Shown here piece after piece: positions 10,485 through 26,068 of a stretch of DNA of 53,988 nucleotides. Under the pieces are notes generated by a model that saw only the letters and a program-made list of their open reading frames with translations, was not told the origin of the DNA and ran no database searches. Position 1 is the stretch's first letter. Every line of letters starts with the position of its first letter. The stretch is from Smittium mucronatum (Eukaryota > Kickxellomycota > Harpellomycetes > Harpellales > Legeriomycetaceae). Position numbers and translations under genes: made by a program. The stretch spans positions 1 through 53,988 of the forward strand of contig LSSL01002074.1 of NCBI GenBank assembly GCA_001953115.1. The letters are read 5' to 3'.

Positions 10485-13400
10485 ATTGTTTCGCGAGTAA
10501 TTAATAATAATATATTAAAAAAAGTATATTTTCCCACCAGGTTTTAGATTTTTTGACATTGATGTAACATATATATTATCATCAATAATTACGTTTCAAG
10601 TATATATTAAAGTACCTAGATAAATTTTAACAATTTTAACATTTAAATCTAGGAATAAATTTATATTTAATCTCATTCTAATTGATATATAAACATCACA
10701 CTTGGGTACGTTGAATAGGTAGGGCTTTTATAGATAATTACTTTAGTCATGTTATTTAGTTTATCTAGTTATCTAAATTATAAATAAAGGACAAATAAAA
10801 TCAACATCTCCTATGGGATACCTCTGTAAGTGATAAAATAAAGAAATTCGCTTATTAAAGATCTAAAGTACCAAATACATCTTTGGATAAAGAAATATAT
10901 CTAATATACGATCCATAGATCTATAATGGAATAAAAATAAGTATACAACGATTTTGTTTCATAAAAATATTAATTATATAAAATGTAGTAATTCTGAGGA
11001 TATATTTGGTGAATTTCTCCTGCGTAGTTTAAATTCAATAATATTTAAAGTGCTTCCACTGGTTTAGATAAGAAGTTCAGATTCATTGTTTACGAACATG
11101 CTATTAAGGAAAAATTATTTATTTTATATTGGTATTATGACTTTGGGGAGAAATCTCTGGAAGAGCCGGAATATATATTTTTTCGAATAGATAATCGTTT
11201 AATATAAATTTTTTCATTTATCTATTAATATAAACTAAGCTAAATACCTACCCCTTTGCAATATTTTTATAATAAAAAAGATAAACACGAAATTTTTAAC
11301 TATAAAAGACAAATATATGAAAAAATGGTATTAATTAGAGATAATTGATGAATCTTTCACAAGTTTTTTACATCCAATAATATTTGGAGTATCATAATTT
11401 GATTTAATAAGAACCTCATAATCATTTATTCTTAACCTTCTTATCACAAATATAAGAATATTTTAAGTTGATTTATTATATGAGAAAGGATGAAAAAAAA
11501 AACTAAGTATAAAAAAAATCAATATCCCACCAATTCGGGATATAATTTTTAATAAAAAACAAAATTATAAATGAAATTGTCAAGAAAATATATATTGTAT
11601 TCAAAATAAGTATTTTATATGCACCTTCCGTTATAATTTATATCATTTGCATCATTAAATTTATATAACAAAAAAAAACCTTTCTTGTATTCATTTTTCG
11701 AAATAAATTTTAAAAATTTGAGAATTTTTTCAAAAAAGACATTAAAAAACCTTTTTTTTCAATATATATATAATTAGAATTTAAGTCACTAGTATATTTT
11801 ACTCACGAAAACATGTACCTTTTTACAGTACTCCATAAGTAACATAGAATATATATGTGTATTTATTTATTTCACAAAATCACATAATTTTTTTTAAAAA
11901 ATAGGATTGATTCTGAAATAACCAAATATTTTTGATTTTTTTTAAGTTAATTTTTTTAATATTTAAATGCTAGACGAGAATAAAATAGAAATAAAGGAAA
12001 AGTGAAAGATAACTAATAAATTTAATTGCACATATATCTGTCACTCTAGCGGCTCCGTACCCATTGGGTATTGATTCAAGGAAAATTTAAAAATATACAT
12101 ATGTTTTATGAGAGCTTAAAATGGTTATAAGTCTAGGTGCGAGTGCAGGGAGCACCAGAAAATACTTTTTACTTTAATATATGTTTTCAATTTATTATGG
12201 AGATAGGTTTATTGGAGCATCCCACATCCACTAAAAAAAATGAAACAGAAAAATACTCAAATATAGTGAAAAATAATGATTTTTTTTTTAAAAAAAGTTT
12301 AAATAAGAAGAAAAATCTCATTTAGAGGATTTTTTGTTAATAAAATAGCTTTTTTAAATATTTATAAATAACTTTCACTTGGTTTATTTTTAAAAAACGA
12401 ATATTAAATCCATTGGAATTATTATCGACACAAGCTGAACTAAAAGACCACAAACAGTAGGTATTTAGAGTTTAAAATGACTAAGCAAATAAAAAACATT
12501 AGAATAATCTGGTAGTGGGGTGGGGATAGTTATTTTGCCAAATTAAAAATTTGAAAATTATTTTTATAAGTATAAAAAGTCATTAAATTTTATAAATATT
12601 AGCTTGATTTTCTTGATTTTTTAATTTATTTTGAGATATTGATGCAAAATGTACAAATAAATAATACATTGAATAAAAAATATCAGTTTTTTATATAAAA
12701 TATCTAGAGGTACTATAAATTTGAAATTAAAATTTATATTACTGTTAAAATGAAAAAAAAAAAACAACATAATTCTGTTTATCTGCATTTGTATATAAAA
12801 CTATACTGTAATTTTTGACATATTTTTATTAAGCAGTTAAATTTTATTTTAATAATGCTAAAACAATCTTGGATGAAAAATATAAGAAAAAATAAACCGA
12901 AAATTCGAAAATTTCTAGCTTTAATTAATATATAAACGAAAATTATGGGGGGTTTTGGATTTTTTCTCGGTTTAAATAAAAAATAGCATTAAAAAAGCAT
13001 ATTTTTATGAATATAAACATTTAAAAATATATAATTTTATTTAATAGTTTGATCAATTTTTTTTTTAAAATTTAAAACTGCAAAAAAAGACTTAAAAAAT
13101 AAGTATTAATATTAAGAGACTACCGTTATATATTTAATATTAATTTTTTTATTTTCAAAGTTTTCACACACATAAATACCCAAAAAAAATTATAATATTT
13201 TCCGTAAAAATACACATAAGAAAATTTAATTAACCTAATTAGTTATCAATTTTTTTAAACTATTTGATATTTTTTCATTTAACCCAAAAAAAACTTTTGG
13301 TCCATTTTTATATCAATATTTTACTTATTTCCTTATTTTTATCAATAAATAAATTTTAATAAATTTTAATATATTCAAAGATTTTCTTTTCTTTTTAAAA

Positions 13401-16400
13401 AATAAAAGCTTATCATTAATAGTAAAGCTCATTATAAATATTCCTATTTATATTATGCAAACTTTAAATAAATTTTCAAGATTATCTCCGGAGCATAATT
13501 GGAGAAAATTTCTATTCATACTAATACCATGAAAAAATAAAAATATTAGGCATTTTAAGATACGAATCGAATTTAGAAAAAAAAAAAGAAAAATCTTACG
13601 ACAGAAATTTATTTTAATCAATTTAAATCAATATTTTAATCCCTAAAACTAATATATATTGTAGCAAATGTGTTTAATACTACATTTAATAGTATTATAT
13701 TTAGATACAGAGTATTCTATTTTGATGTTTAAAAAAGCGTTTTTCAAATAAATAATTTTTATTAAAAGCTGATGGAGAGAAATTTTTACCAATATAAAAA
13801 TACAACTTTGACCTTATCGATACCACCAGATTTTTCTTTTCTTTTTTTTCGATAGTTGAATATTCCCTTGATATCATATGGCTATTTTTAGGGTAAAAAG
13901 TAGAAAATCGATCATCTACGAGAAAGAAACAGTTTTTAATGACTGAAAATAAAATTTTAGATCAAAATATTTCATTTTAGCCTATATTATACTATTTTTG
14001 GGATAAGAGTTTATAATAGGGAATTTTTTTTAAAAAGAATAAAAATGTAAACATTTTTTTTTGTAATTATAATTTATTTTATGGATACAATAGATATATT
14101 ATATCAATTAGAGCATTTATTTTTAATTTTACTATAAAAATTTGCAGTTTTTATTTGAATTTTTTATACCAAACTAACAAAATCATAAAATAATTCGAAT
14201 TTATCATTTTTAACGCGATTATCGGTTGAAAATTTTTATTTTCATTTAATTTTTTTGGATAAGATAAATTAAAAGCGGTATTTTTATATATTTTGGCATA
14301 TTAAATTTACTTTATTTTGATTCGATTCAATTATAATATCCTATAGAAACTCTCTAATAGGGCTAAAAAGATAGTCATATTATTTTTGAATTTTAAAAAA
14401 ATATATAGAAGAAACGGATTGGATTGTGTTTATCATCTATAATTTCATGATTTCAATATATTAAGCTTTCACATCTTTATAAACCCAGCGATTTTTATTT
14501 TTATTTTTTTATAATTCCACTTTTATTTTTTTTACTTTTCATAGAATTTCAATTTTTCATTTTCATATTAATTATTTCTATTATAATAAATATTTATAAA
14601 TAAATAAAAAATAATCTCTTGGGTTAAATATATAAATTTATCTAAAAAATCATCGATTTTCTCAAAATAAAGAGTTTTTTGAGGGGATAATAAATCGAAT
14701 TATTTGTTAAAACCCAAATTTTAATAATTTAACTAAGGAGAAAAAATTTATTTTGAGGACAAAAGATATGAAAAAATACTAATTAGTTTTTTCTATATAA
14801 ATATTCTTTATCTTCCAATTAAATTACTGATGACATCGACATATTTTTATTTTTGATACATATAAAATTGGAATTGGAACCTAAAAAAACGATTTTTTTG
14901 AGAATTGGTACCACATTTATGAGTATAAAATTTATTTTCTTGATAAAAGTTGCATCTTTATTATGGATAATTTCAATATTTTATTTATTTATTTATTTAT
15001 TTTTATAACCTTTGTTTATTATTTATTTATATTTAAATATTATTAAATGCATTTATTTAAATTTAAAAAATTATTTATAACTAAGCATATTCTTTTGAAA
15101 AAATTTACTGCTTAATAATTTTACGGATAAATTTAATTTATAAAAATGGAATTTTTTATTTAATTTTATAGCTCAATTTCTATTGATCCTAAATTATTAA
15201 CCTTAGGTTTTTAAAATCTCGTTTTTTATTTTTGAATCCTTTTAATTAAATGAATCAAAAAAATATTCATAAATTAATATAAATAGTAAAATAAGTTAAT
15301 AAAATTCTGTTTTTCACTAAAATAAAAGAAATTCAGAATATATAGTTTAATTTAGAGATGAAATTTTAGACTAATACATAGAAAATTGTTGTTATTTTAC
15401 TAAAAAAACAAATTATATTTCTTATCTACAATTTTCTATATAATTTACGGTTTTATATTTAAGATCATATATTATTTAAGTAATTTGAACCGATGCTTTT
15501 AAAAAATTAAAAAAAAATAGTTATATTAGACAAGTTGAGGTCGATTTTTCGTCTACTGCCATAATTAAATAGCCTTGGTTATTATCTAAATATATTTTTC
15601 AAATTTTGATAAGTTCTATCCATTCTTTTTTAAATTTAAATTTTATAAGATAAACTATATTCGATTGAATTTTCTATTTTAAAAATATTATCATATTATT
15701 GCAAAAAAAGTGATTATATTATGTTGCATTAAACTATCATAATTAATATTTCAGATAAAGAGTGGAGAGTCAAGATTAATTTGATTTATTTAGGAGATAA
15801 GTGGATTCATAATTTAAATTAATGTATAAAATTTCAGATAATTAACTAGAATACAAAAAAATGTAACATGATATAACTGCAGTGATTTATAACATACTTT
15901 TATGTTAATTTACCTTAATAATGATATTTTTGACACTCTAAAACTTTCATAATCGATATATCTTTTCTTTAAATTTAAATTCACACTTCTTTATACTTTC
16001 TGCCTAGTAAAAAAAATATCCAAACCAATTACATTTTTTTAAAAATAAATATCCCGTATTTTCACCAAAAAGCGAATAGTTTTGGTACCGAAAACCTTTT
16101 CTACAGCTATTTTAGTTTTTGGAAAAATCAACATGTTGTGATTTAGACTATCACTTCTATATCCAAGCTTTAAGTTTTTAATTGGGCTTTAATTATAAAA
16201 ATATCTCTTAAATAAATAAATAAAATAGGGAAATTTTTTTTATACCCCCAATTTTCTGTTCTTTTAATAAAAATAAAGTTTTGCACAAAATTTATTCCAT
16301 TAATGAAAAATTATTGTTATATCTATCAAATACCATTGCTGTAAATTTATTCTACTATTTTTCACATCTTTTATTCGCAAAAAATAATTGAGCAGTCCAT

Positions 16401-19400
16401 AAAAATATATTCTAGATAAAAAAGTGTAGCCTTTAGATGATTTTTTTACGAATAATAATAATATCAGTCCGTCCAATTTCGGAAAAAAAGAAAATTGGAT
16501 GCATAGTTTTTTATATATCTACAAAGAAATATCTTATATTTTTCATTTCAAGGGTATTTATGCTAATATTTATGCATATTATTAATATAATTATTTTTTT
16601 ATAGAGAAAATCAGTGAATAAGAAAAATAGTATAGTTTGAGATATAAATAAAGAAATATTGCTATTTTATGGTATAATTTTTAAATAAAAAGGAGGGTGG
16701 TGGGATTACCGAAAAATTTTCTTAATTTTTTCCTATTAAAAATAAATATGATAATTATCAAAAAAAACTCTTACTGATAGCTGCATGGTGGACTAAACCT
16801 GATTATTTTTTAAAATAATCATCAATTTCACTTAAGTTTTAAATGTGTATATATATTTGCGAACATTTTTATGAATTCCAGTATTAAATTGAAAGCTACT
16901 AAAATCAAAATAATTTTTAAAATAAAAAAAAGTATATCATATTAGTACTTATTATTTATGTTTTTGATTATTTTTGATTTAAATCAATAATTAAATATGA
17001 TAATAAATTATTTTAAGAATTCAGGTTAAATTGGGAATTTTATTATAGGAAGATACTCATCATTTTTTTATTTCCAGTGATAAATAAAATAATACACCAC
17101 ATTAACTAAAATAAAAAAAATTATTGTTATACTTTTTATTTATTTTCTTACTCTGGGCTCAATTATATTTATGCCTTTAATTTAATCGGAAAGTGATTCC
17201 ATGCTGTCAAAAAAGATCTACTCACAATAATTACACTAAAATAATTCAGTTTAGCAAAAAATAAATGATTGAAATTTTTTTCAGGGATATTGTATATTTT
17301 TGTATATTTACATATTTTTATATGCTATATCAAGTAATTAGATATGTTTTATATAAATACAATGAATTATTATTATATGCTTTATGATATTTTAAATTCT
17401 TTTAACTATCAAAGATCTTCATAAAATTTCCATTGAAAATTAATATTTTTTTTTATATATTTTTAATTTTTTATATATATTTCTCAATATATTCACTCTA
17501 ATTTTTTTCATTTAATCCTATTTTTCCCTCCTTTGTACAAAAATACCTTTGAAAAAGAATTCCACAATTTCGCGGGATTTTTTTAAAATTTCAGATCTGT
17601 TAAGATAAATAGATCACTGAAAATTTTTTATGCTTTATAAAGTATAAATAATCATTTAAAATTTAAAATGAAATAAAAAATTAGTTAATTTCTTTGGTTA
17701 AAGTAGGTTTAATCAAATTCTAGTTTTTCAAACATCCAAAAAATGAAGAAAAACTTTTTAAATGCTTTTTGGAAGCTTAAAAATAAAGAATAACTAACAT
17801 TAACTAAAATTGACATTTATATATAACTAGAATTTTTTTTATAATATTTATAATAAAATATTTAATAATATTTAATAATATTCAAGTATTTATGGAGAAA
17901 ACCCTAAAAAAATGCAGATTTATAGCATTTATAAAATAAAAAAGCCCTATTCGAGATTAATAATTTTTATTTATATACATATAGTATACAGTTAGGAACC
18001 AATGGATATATAATTTTTTATAAAAATTCAAAAATTGTTAGATACCAACTCAAAAGCCACCTTCTACATTTAAATTTAAACAAAACTTCAAATAATTATT
18101 GGCTTTTGTAAGATCCTAGTTTAATTTTTGTTTTTTTTTTCTAATTTTTTGGATTTAAAAGATTTTTAAAAAACATTTTGACCTCAAATAATTTTTTTTT
18201 TATTTAAATTAGTGAAATAAAAATATATTTTTTTGAAAAGATGTGAAAAAAATAGCGTGAGGAATTAATAAATAATAGCTATTTTGTAAGAAAAAAATAG
18301 CAATATGATCCAAATTAATTTTAAATCTTTAAATTTAGCTCTAAAAAGAAAATATTTGAGAGGTTTAGCAGCTATTAAAATGTTTACTGATTTCTTTCTC
18401 AGATAAACTATATAATAATTCAGATAAAAAATGATAAATTTGGGTAATTATAAATAGATATGAAATATTCCCAAAAATTATCTTCAAAATTTTATAAATT
18501 TGTTATATTATTATATTATTTTTTGCATTCAAACAAAAACATTTTTATTTTGTAATATATAATATTAATATGCTAAATTTAATTTATATATAGCTTATTT
18601 AAATTAAAAATAACTATTAAAAAATATAATGATCTTTATAGAAATAGTCTATATTAAAAATGTGATAGCTTTCTGTTTATGTTAATAATATTTTAGTTTA
18701 TTTAATTTTAAATTTTTTTCTTGTATCATAATTTTTAATTTTTTTTTTTCATAATAAACTATTGAAATAACTTCATAAATCATATCGAATTTCATAAAAT
18801 TCTATATCAATCTTATGATAAAAAAATAACATATCAATTTTTTATTCTATATCCTTCGTTCGTATTTTTTTTATAATCTTCTTATAAAGAGTTATTTTAT
18901 TATTTTATATTTTTATTAAGATCAGATCAATAGGCATAATTGTTAAAATTAAGCAGATCATTTAATCGACTTTACTTATAAAAAAAATACTTGTATTCAT
19001 AAATTCTATATAATTTTGTTATTTATTTAATATTATTAAAGGTAATTTATTTATTTACCATATTTTTTACTTTCTGATTTCTTCTTATTAATGAAGAAAT
19101 TTAATAGCACAATCATAATATAAAACGTATTATTAATTGAAAAAATATATTAAAGATGCAACCAAACCCACATTTTTTTATCAAACTTTAAAAAATAAAA
19201 AATATTCCGTATTTAAACTTTTATTTGAAAAATATCCATAGTAATAAATAAAAATATACAATGAATATCATCTAATAAAGCTTTTCCAATTTTTTATTGA
19301 TAAATTTGGAACCGTGAATTTAATAAAGCCCAACTCCTAACTTATAAGATATTATTGTTAAATTATAATCCAAATTGGGGGTTTTTGTTAGAAATATAAG

Positions 19401-22400
19401 TATGTATAAAGGGGAACACATATTTTGTAAATTTTTATCAATAATAAATACTATTTTATTGTTTTTTAAACATCATTTTTAAATTAAACTTAAATTTTCA
19501 TTTCGATCGCAATATCCGAATCCGATACATTTATATACTCTAAAAAAATAAATTAATGAATCTAAAAATTTCATTTAATATAAGGAAATAAATAAATAAT
19601 TTTTTATTTTAATTTTTTCGAATTTCTTATTATTTATATTTCAAATAATTATATTTAAATTATATTTCGATTAAAATATATTTTATGCTATTATTAACCA
19701 TTTTTTAAATTAAAATTTTTTATATTAGTTCTAATATCAAAAATAAAAGACCTGAATCAAAAAGAGGTAGTTTCACTGTCTTTTCCAATCACTTAGTTTA
19801 AAAAAATGTGTAAATTAATTAAAAAAAATTAATAAAATAGCTATTTTTCGGATTATATATCCCCTATTTTATAATATAAACTTACTGATAAAAGTGATGA
19901 AAGTTTTCGAAGCCATGATTTTGATTTTAATAAATTATAATGCTAAAGAAATAAGTGGTTTTATATTGATACTTCATAATTTGATAATAATTCCTAAATA
20001 TAACCATGATTTTTAAAAAAGAATAAAACCCCCATATCTTAAATACATTATACTCAGAATTTTATTTGAGTTTTTAAAAATCTGTTAATAAAACTGTGGC
20101 ATTCGTAAAATTTAGATTATTTAATTTTTACCTATATAATTACATTTAGTTTATTGGATTAGGAATGAATTTTTTCGAGATAAAAAAACCTGACTTTTTT
20201 TTTATTTGAAAAATTTTCTTAGAGCTAAAGGGTTTTATACATTAAAATATAATTGATAAATTGAGACATTAATGGAGCATAAAAACTCGAACAAGATTTA
20301 TTCCAAACAACTTGCCATCTATTTTTTCTTTATAAAAACTTTATACAATACAATAAAATAAAATTTATTTATTTATTTTAATATTAAAATTACTAAATAA
20401 AAGCTTATTTATTCTTTTTCTAATTTTATTTCATCCCATAATAATATTAAAATATGGATTTTTTTTCGTATTACTCTTTTAATAATTATTATTTTGTTAG
20501 ATATAAATAAATTATAACACCTTGATTTTTTTTTAAAATAATGCGGTGAAATGCTTCAAATAAATTTTAATCCTAATTAAAATTAAAAAAAATTAAATTT
20601 TTTTAGTGAATTCAATTTTTTTACCTAATAAATATAATAAGCGGAATATCTAAAAAAAGTTTTATAAAAGAATATGTAAATTTTATGAAATTTATACGCC
20701 CATAAATAAATAAATAGCAAAAAAAAGTATTTGCATTATTTACTCATTAATAAAAATGATTAGAAATTTTTCTGTTGATAAATTAAATGGATTTAATAAT
20801 TTATGATATTTTCTCAAATTTTAAGTAACAATGGCGTTAAAATGAAAAATGATACTTTTATAAGTTTCTAATATCCTTATTTATATATCTTAGATTTTAA
20901 AATAATTACAGTTATTTATTTATTAATAAGATTTGTATTTAATTTAATACTTAATTTTTTGGTAACATTTTATTTCTTTCCCAAAACAATTTTATATTAA
21001 TTTGCTATCCAATTGAATCACTTTTGAAAAAAATGATAAAATATTCAATAGTTAAATATTTTATTTTTTTTGGAGAAAATGAGAACTGCATTTAATGTCG
21101 CAAACCATGAGACGTTTAATAAGCGAGATTGAAAACATACTTAAATTGGATATAAACCTTTTCACAGTCATGTATTTTGCTATCAAAATTTATGATTATT
21201 CAGGATTCTAATTTCTTGCCAACAAAATTATCAAATTATTGGTTTTTAATATAAATGGTTATGCTAAATAGATATTTTTTTTATAGTTGTCTGTATCGGG
21301 TAATTTATTTCGGTTCTAACCTTGAATCGGACCTGGAAAAAATATCAAAGGATTTTTTCGAATCGGAATTTGGGTTGCGAAAAAAGATGTAGGCCTTCTA
21401 ATTATATATATAAAAGATATTATTTAAATTGTTCATAATAAATTAATACATATAGGGTAATTATTATTGAAAATTTAAAAAAATATAGAAATTTTATTTA
21501 TAAAAAAAACGTGTTTTTCAAAACTTGTATTATTTTTTTCCAATCATTTATATTTTCGAAAATCCCATAACCTAAAAATTTCTAATCCTTTTTACTAACG
21601 AGTAACTATAGTTTTTTTTTTGGACTTTTATTTCATTATGAACGTATATAGTTCATAAATTCTATAGTATTAATTAATTATTTCAATTTACAAAACTAAT
21701 AACTAAACCATTATCTATATTTTTATGACCTTTTTATAAAAAATAAGAAATAAAGTCGATTTTTAGATTTTTTTTATCATAAAAAAGAATCGAAAAATCT
21801 TTGACTAAAAATTTTTTATACCAATAAATATAAGGTGGATAGATAGTTTTTATTTTTCGCTTGACAAAATTTTATAAGGAAATTCAAGATTTTTGTCGAA
21901 AATTAAATTGATATATAGTAATAAATATTGATTTAAAAAAATATAATTTCAACAAAATTAGATATCTTTAATAAATCTAAATAATAGTAATAACAAAATT
22001 TAAATATAATATTAGTTTTCATTATTTTTTTTGTAAAAATATCTATAAAAGCTAAAATAACATCCCTAAACCAGAACTAAAACCTGAGCTGAATTTTGAA
22101 ATTCTACAGAAAGTTTATAACGCCTTTTTTTTAAAAAAAATGATAAAAATATCGAAGAATGTTTATAAAGTATGAAGAATGAATTAGCGGGGGGCTTTGT
22201 TCTATTTACACCAAATTTTAAACTGGATAATCATTATAAATTGGAAATTTTTAAAATTTGGTTGATTTTAATAGCTAAAAAATATGTAAAATAAAGAAAA
22301 CGAATACAGAGTGTTTTAAGATGTTTTTATCTTTATAATTATATACTATCAGAAAAATAAATATTTTTTTTTTTCATTTTGGTATCTTTAAAAAAATTTA

Positions 22401-25189
22401 TATTTACCAATTTAAAACAAATAATTCCTCGTTCCTTTAATTTTTTTTAAAAAGCCTTAATAATAATAATGATGAACTCAAGGAATTTTTATAAATAAAT
22501 ATCACCACTTCCAAACCGAATCAAGTTTTCCCCCTTGAAAAAATGCCCTCTAGGTATGGAGATGCTAGAACGACGGGGAAAGTTGAGTGAAATTTTTTTA
22601 TTCACCTTATTATAGATATAAATATATATAAATCTAACATCATCCCTAGCCTCTCACTTGAAATATCAAATATAACCAAATATTTGATCATTTTAAAATT
22701 ATTTGGCTCTAAAAAAATATTATAAAAATATTATTTTTCATTAAACGAGCTTAATAATTGAATGTTTACGATTGGGAGTTAAATATCAAAAAATCAGACA
22801 AAAAAATACCAGTAACTCTATTTCTGATTGTATTTTGTAATTAATCAAATACGTAAAAAAAATTTCAGAAAAATGCTAAGCGAGTTTAAAATATATGTTT
22901 TAACCCAATAAAGTAAATATATTTAATAAGATCAAAATAAATTATTCGCTTTTTTTTTTCTATTATTTAAAAATAAAAATGAGTTCAGCCTAATAAATAT
23001 TATCTAAAAATGTAAATCGTATATTGAGACAATAAATAATAAAAAAGTTGAATTTAATTGGATTTTTATGTTTATCTTTAAAAAAAATAATTTTAACATC
23101 ATATTTTGAAAAAGGAAAATACAAAACACTTTTTTAAAAAAAGTGAATTTATTTATTAAATAGAAGAAAAATCTCACATTAAAAACATTTTTTTAAAAAA
23201 AAGATAAAGTAAAAATATGCAACCCTCCTCCCCTCTTTCTCCAACAATCCTCCCCTTTATAAAAGATGTGGTATTAGACCTTTTTCTTATCATCACTATT
23301 GAAAAAAATAGTACAAAAAAATAAATTTTAATCAATTATTATGATATAAATAAAAATTAGTGTTAATTAATTTTTCAAGAGGTTACACAAAAATCGTTTT
23401 CTTAATTATAATAAACATTATTGATTTAAAAAATCATAAATTTACATTATAGTATAATAAAAAGTAAATCTTTTTTCTAAAAATATAATTTTAATTTATC
23501 TTTTTTTCACAAAGCACATACTTAGATTATGCTAAAAAAAAACGTCAAACTACACCTCTCTACTTCTAAATATTTACTCAAAATCAGCGTTTTATCTCAT
23601 AATCAAAATTTATAAATCCAAAATTAATTTTCCGAATATAATTTTTTTTAAATATAGAAATATTATTAAATATAATTTTCACAAAAAGGATTAAATTTTC
23701 TATTCAGGATTTGGAATGCTTAAGATAAAATTTAAAAAACCAGTCCAATGTTTAAAAAATAAATTACAACTATTAAGAGTATTTGGCTAAAATTTATACA
23801 AATAAGCATTATAAAAAGTGCTTGTTTCATAATATTTAAAACGGAAGAAGTAAATTTTTCCACATTTTTACAGATAATAATGATAAAGTTAAGCGAATAT
23901 GCGCGAATTTAATTTTAACCTATTATTGCTAGAATGGTTCTAAAAATTTAGCACATTTAAGTTCCGATAAGTTCCTTTGTCAAATTTGTTTTTTTATTGG
24001 ACTGCTTAGCATTAAACCATTTCAAGTTATACGCTGATGTCAGTATAATATAATTTTCGTGGATAAACTAAAATTTATTCCCAAATTAAAATAAAAAAAA
24101 TATTCTGTGAAAAATTAGTAATTTTTTCATCATGTTAATTGGAAAAAACTATAAAAATGTGAAAATTGTTGTAAAATTGTGCGAATTGATGAAATTTCTT
24201 GCAAATAGATGAAATTATAAATGTGTTTTTTTGTAAAAGTGTGGAGAAATTATAAAAGCCCTATTTAAAACTATCGCTCTATTATTATTATTTTTTTAAA
24301 AAAATAAATAAATTATTAATAAAAATAGTATAATAAAATCCTTTTTTTTTTAAATGAATAAATAAATGTATATGTATATGTATTATTAATATAAATTATT
24401 AAATATTTTTTTGAAAAAATTAATGGGGGTTATATATTAAAAGTAATCGAAAAATCCACTGATTTGCATCGAAAGTCTGATTAAATCAAAAAAATTGTCT
24501 TAATAATTTTTTTTTCGTTTGAATAAAAGATATATTAACTTATAAAAAATGTATAAAAATATCAAATTTCCAAAAAAATAATTCTTGTTAATATATAAAT
24601 TAAATAAAAGACAAATAAATTTGCCAGTTAAATAAAAAAATCATTTAAAATCAATATTTATTATAATATACAGTACTAATTTAGAAGTTGATTAAAGATT
24701 TTATTATATTTAGAAATTTCAAAATGTGTTTAAATAATTATATTAGTTTTTTTCCGATACCATATCACCTAATAAATATAAATTAATCAAAATATACAAA
24801 ATTGACTTAACATCATCTATTTTATTCATTTCGATAGTATTAATAGACTAAAATACTTGAAAAAAGTATGATCTAGCATTAAAATTTTAATTTTATAATT
24901 ATATGAGATTCATTTAATTTCAAAGGTATAGATTCTAACATTCTAAAAATATTTAACGTATAGATAATCCTGCGTCTAGTGATGTGAATTAAGCCGACTG
25001 GGACCTTCAATTCCGACAAAATATGTTAAAAAATATAATTGTGAAAAATTTTCTGTAAAATTTCCCAGAATTATATTAAATTAAATTAAATTGGTATTTA
25101 CCAGTATGATTTATTTGTAAATTTCTGAGTTCTTACTTGGAACCATGATCATTATATTTCTACCATTTTTATAATATTTTTTTAAAGTA
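10485..25189. other. Long AT-rich stretch without supportable genes
   Basis: Nearly 15 kb of very AT-rich DNA with homopolymers up to about 14 bases and abundant AT simple sequence. Slightly more GC-rich patches occur near 12,030-12,200, 21,090-21,380 (including a 38-codon ATG frame at 21,095-21,211, starting MSQTMRRLISEIEN), 22,500-22,600 and a C-rich patch at 23,220-23,270. None gives a recognisable product. The 62-codon frame at 12,137-12,325 has no supporting feature. No tRNA, rRNA, CRISPR-like array or long direct repeat was seen. Confidence 0.55.
14980..14999. repeat. (TTTA)5 microsatellite
   Basis: Five perfect TTTA units. Confidence 0.85.
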
Positions 25190-25344
25190 AAGTGGTAGGA
25201 CGCGCATTTTCGTCCTAGGTTAAGCTACGCCCTTTTTGTAGTCTGAAAGTCTTAGCACTCTTGAGGACTGTTTTTAGTCACTTTATTTTAGTAGTATATT
25301 TTAGTTAGTTTTTTCGCTATATTTTGAATATAAATAATTAAATA

Positions 25345-26031
25345 TTGTTTGTTTTGGTTTACCAGTGTTTATTTTGTAGTAGTTTACATGTTTATTGTAT
25401 TCGTGGACTGGTATCATTACCATTTAGTCCGTTTTATAGTTTAGTAGTCTATTATTCGCTTAGTGAAGGCATTAGCTTAGATAGTGCTATAGGCATGGTT
25501 ATGCGCAACTATGATTTGGTCGAGTCCGGTGCTTATCCTTATGGATTTTACCCGGAGGTTGAAGCTTGGAGAGAGGTAGCGGAAGATAGAGATAATTAGG
25601 CCTCGGAATCAATCTCTATTGAAGCACTTGAATTGAGTGGCGACTTAGACCCATCGGTCAAATTGGCGGGGGGACCAGTTATGAAAGATATTGTATCTTC
25701 TTTACTGGGACTTTCACTAGTTTCCGGTCCCAACCCTCCGGTAAGGTTCTCGCCTATTGTTCCTACCGCGTGGGCTGTACAAACACTTAGTGTTGTCAGT
25801 ACAGGGAGCAACGGGCAAAGTGATGATAGGCGGAGTAAGGGGGCAATACCTGCCCTAAAGTCTCATCTGGGTGAGGGCGAAGGGTGCGCTAGTAATAGTG
25901 TGCTCAACGTTGCCTCACCTTTAGCTGCACAACTTCAGTTTAGGAGCGAGGATTTATACCAGTCTAACTGGTATAGAGAATCCTCTTCCGAAAAAAGGTA
26001 TATTATAATTTTAAATGGTTTAATAAAATAA
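25345..26031 (+). pseudogene. Orphan reading frame with in-frame TAG, in an isolated GC-richer island
   Basis: A single plus-strand frame is open from about 25,345 (first ATG at 25,495) to TAA at 26,029-26,031, broken only by TAG at 25,597-25,599, for roughly 228 codons in all. Composition is protein-like: acidic around VEAWREVAEDRDN, a hydrophobic/Gly-Pro segment (KDIVSSLLGLSLVSGPNPPV), then a Ser/Gly/Asn-rich tail ending in RESSSEKR. The region is about 45% GC against about 20% around it. Just after RESSSEKR lies GT...(TTTTTTACAG), a 71-bp GT-AG span, followed by another open stretch (KQIWTLNTFRWHRLKEIAKF) that is not in the joining frame. I recognise no family. A degenerate retroelement gag-like or orphan gene is my best guess. 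The TAG may be a CAG-to-TAG mutation or a readthrough stop. Confidence 0.35.
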
Positions 26032-26068
26032 AAAGGATTCGGAATTTTCGACTATTTATTTTTTACAG

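Noticed and set aside
12040..12100. tRNA-like D-arm words (GGCTCCGTACCCATTGGG...TTGATTCAAGG)
   Set aside because: No acceptor stem or anticodon arm can be built around them.
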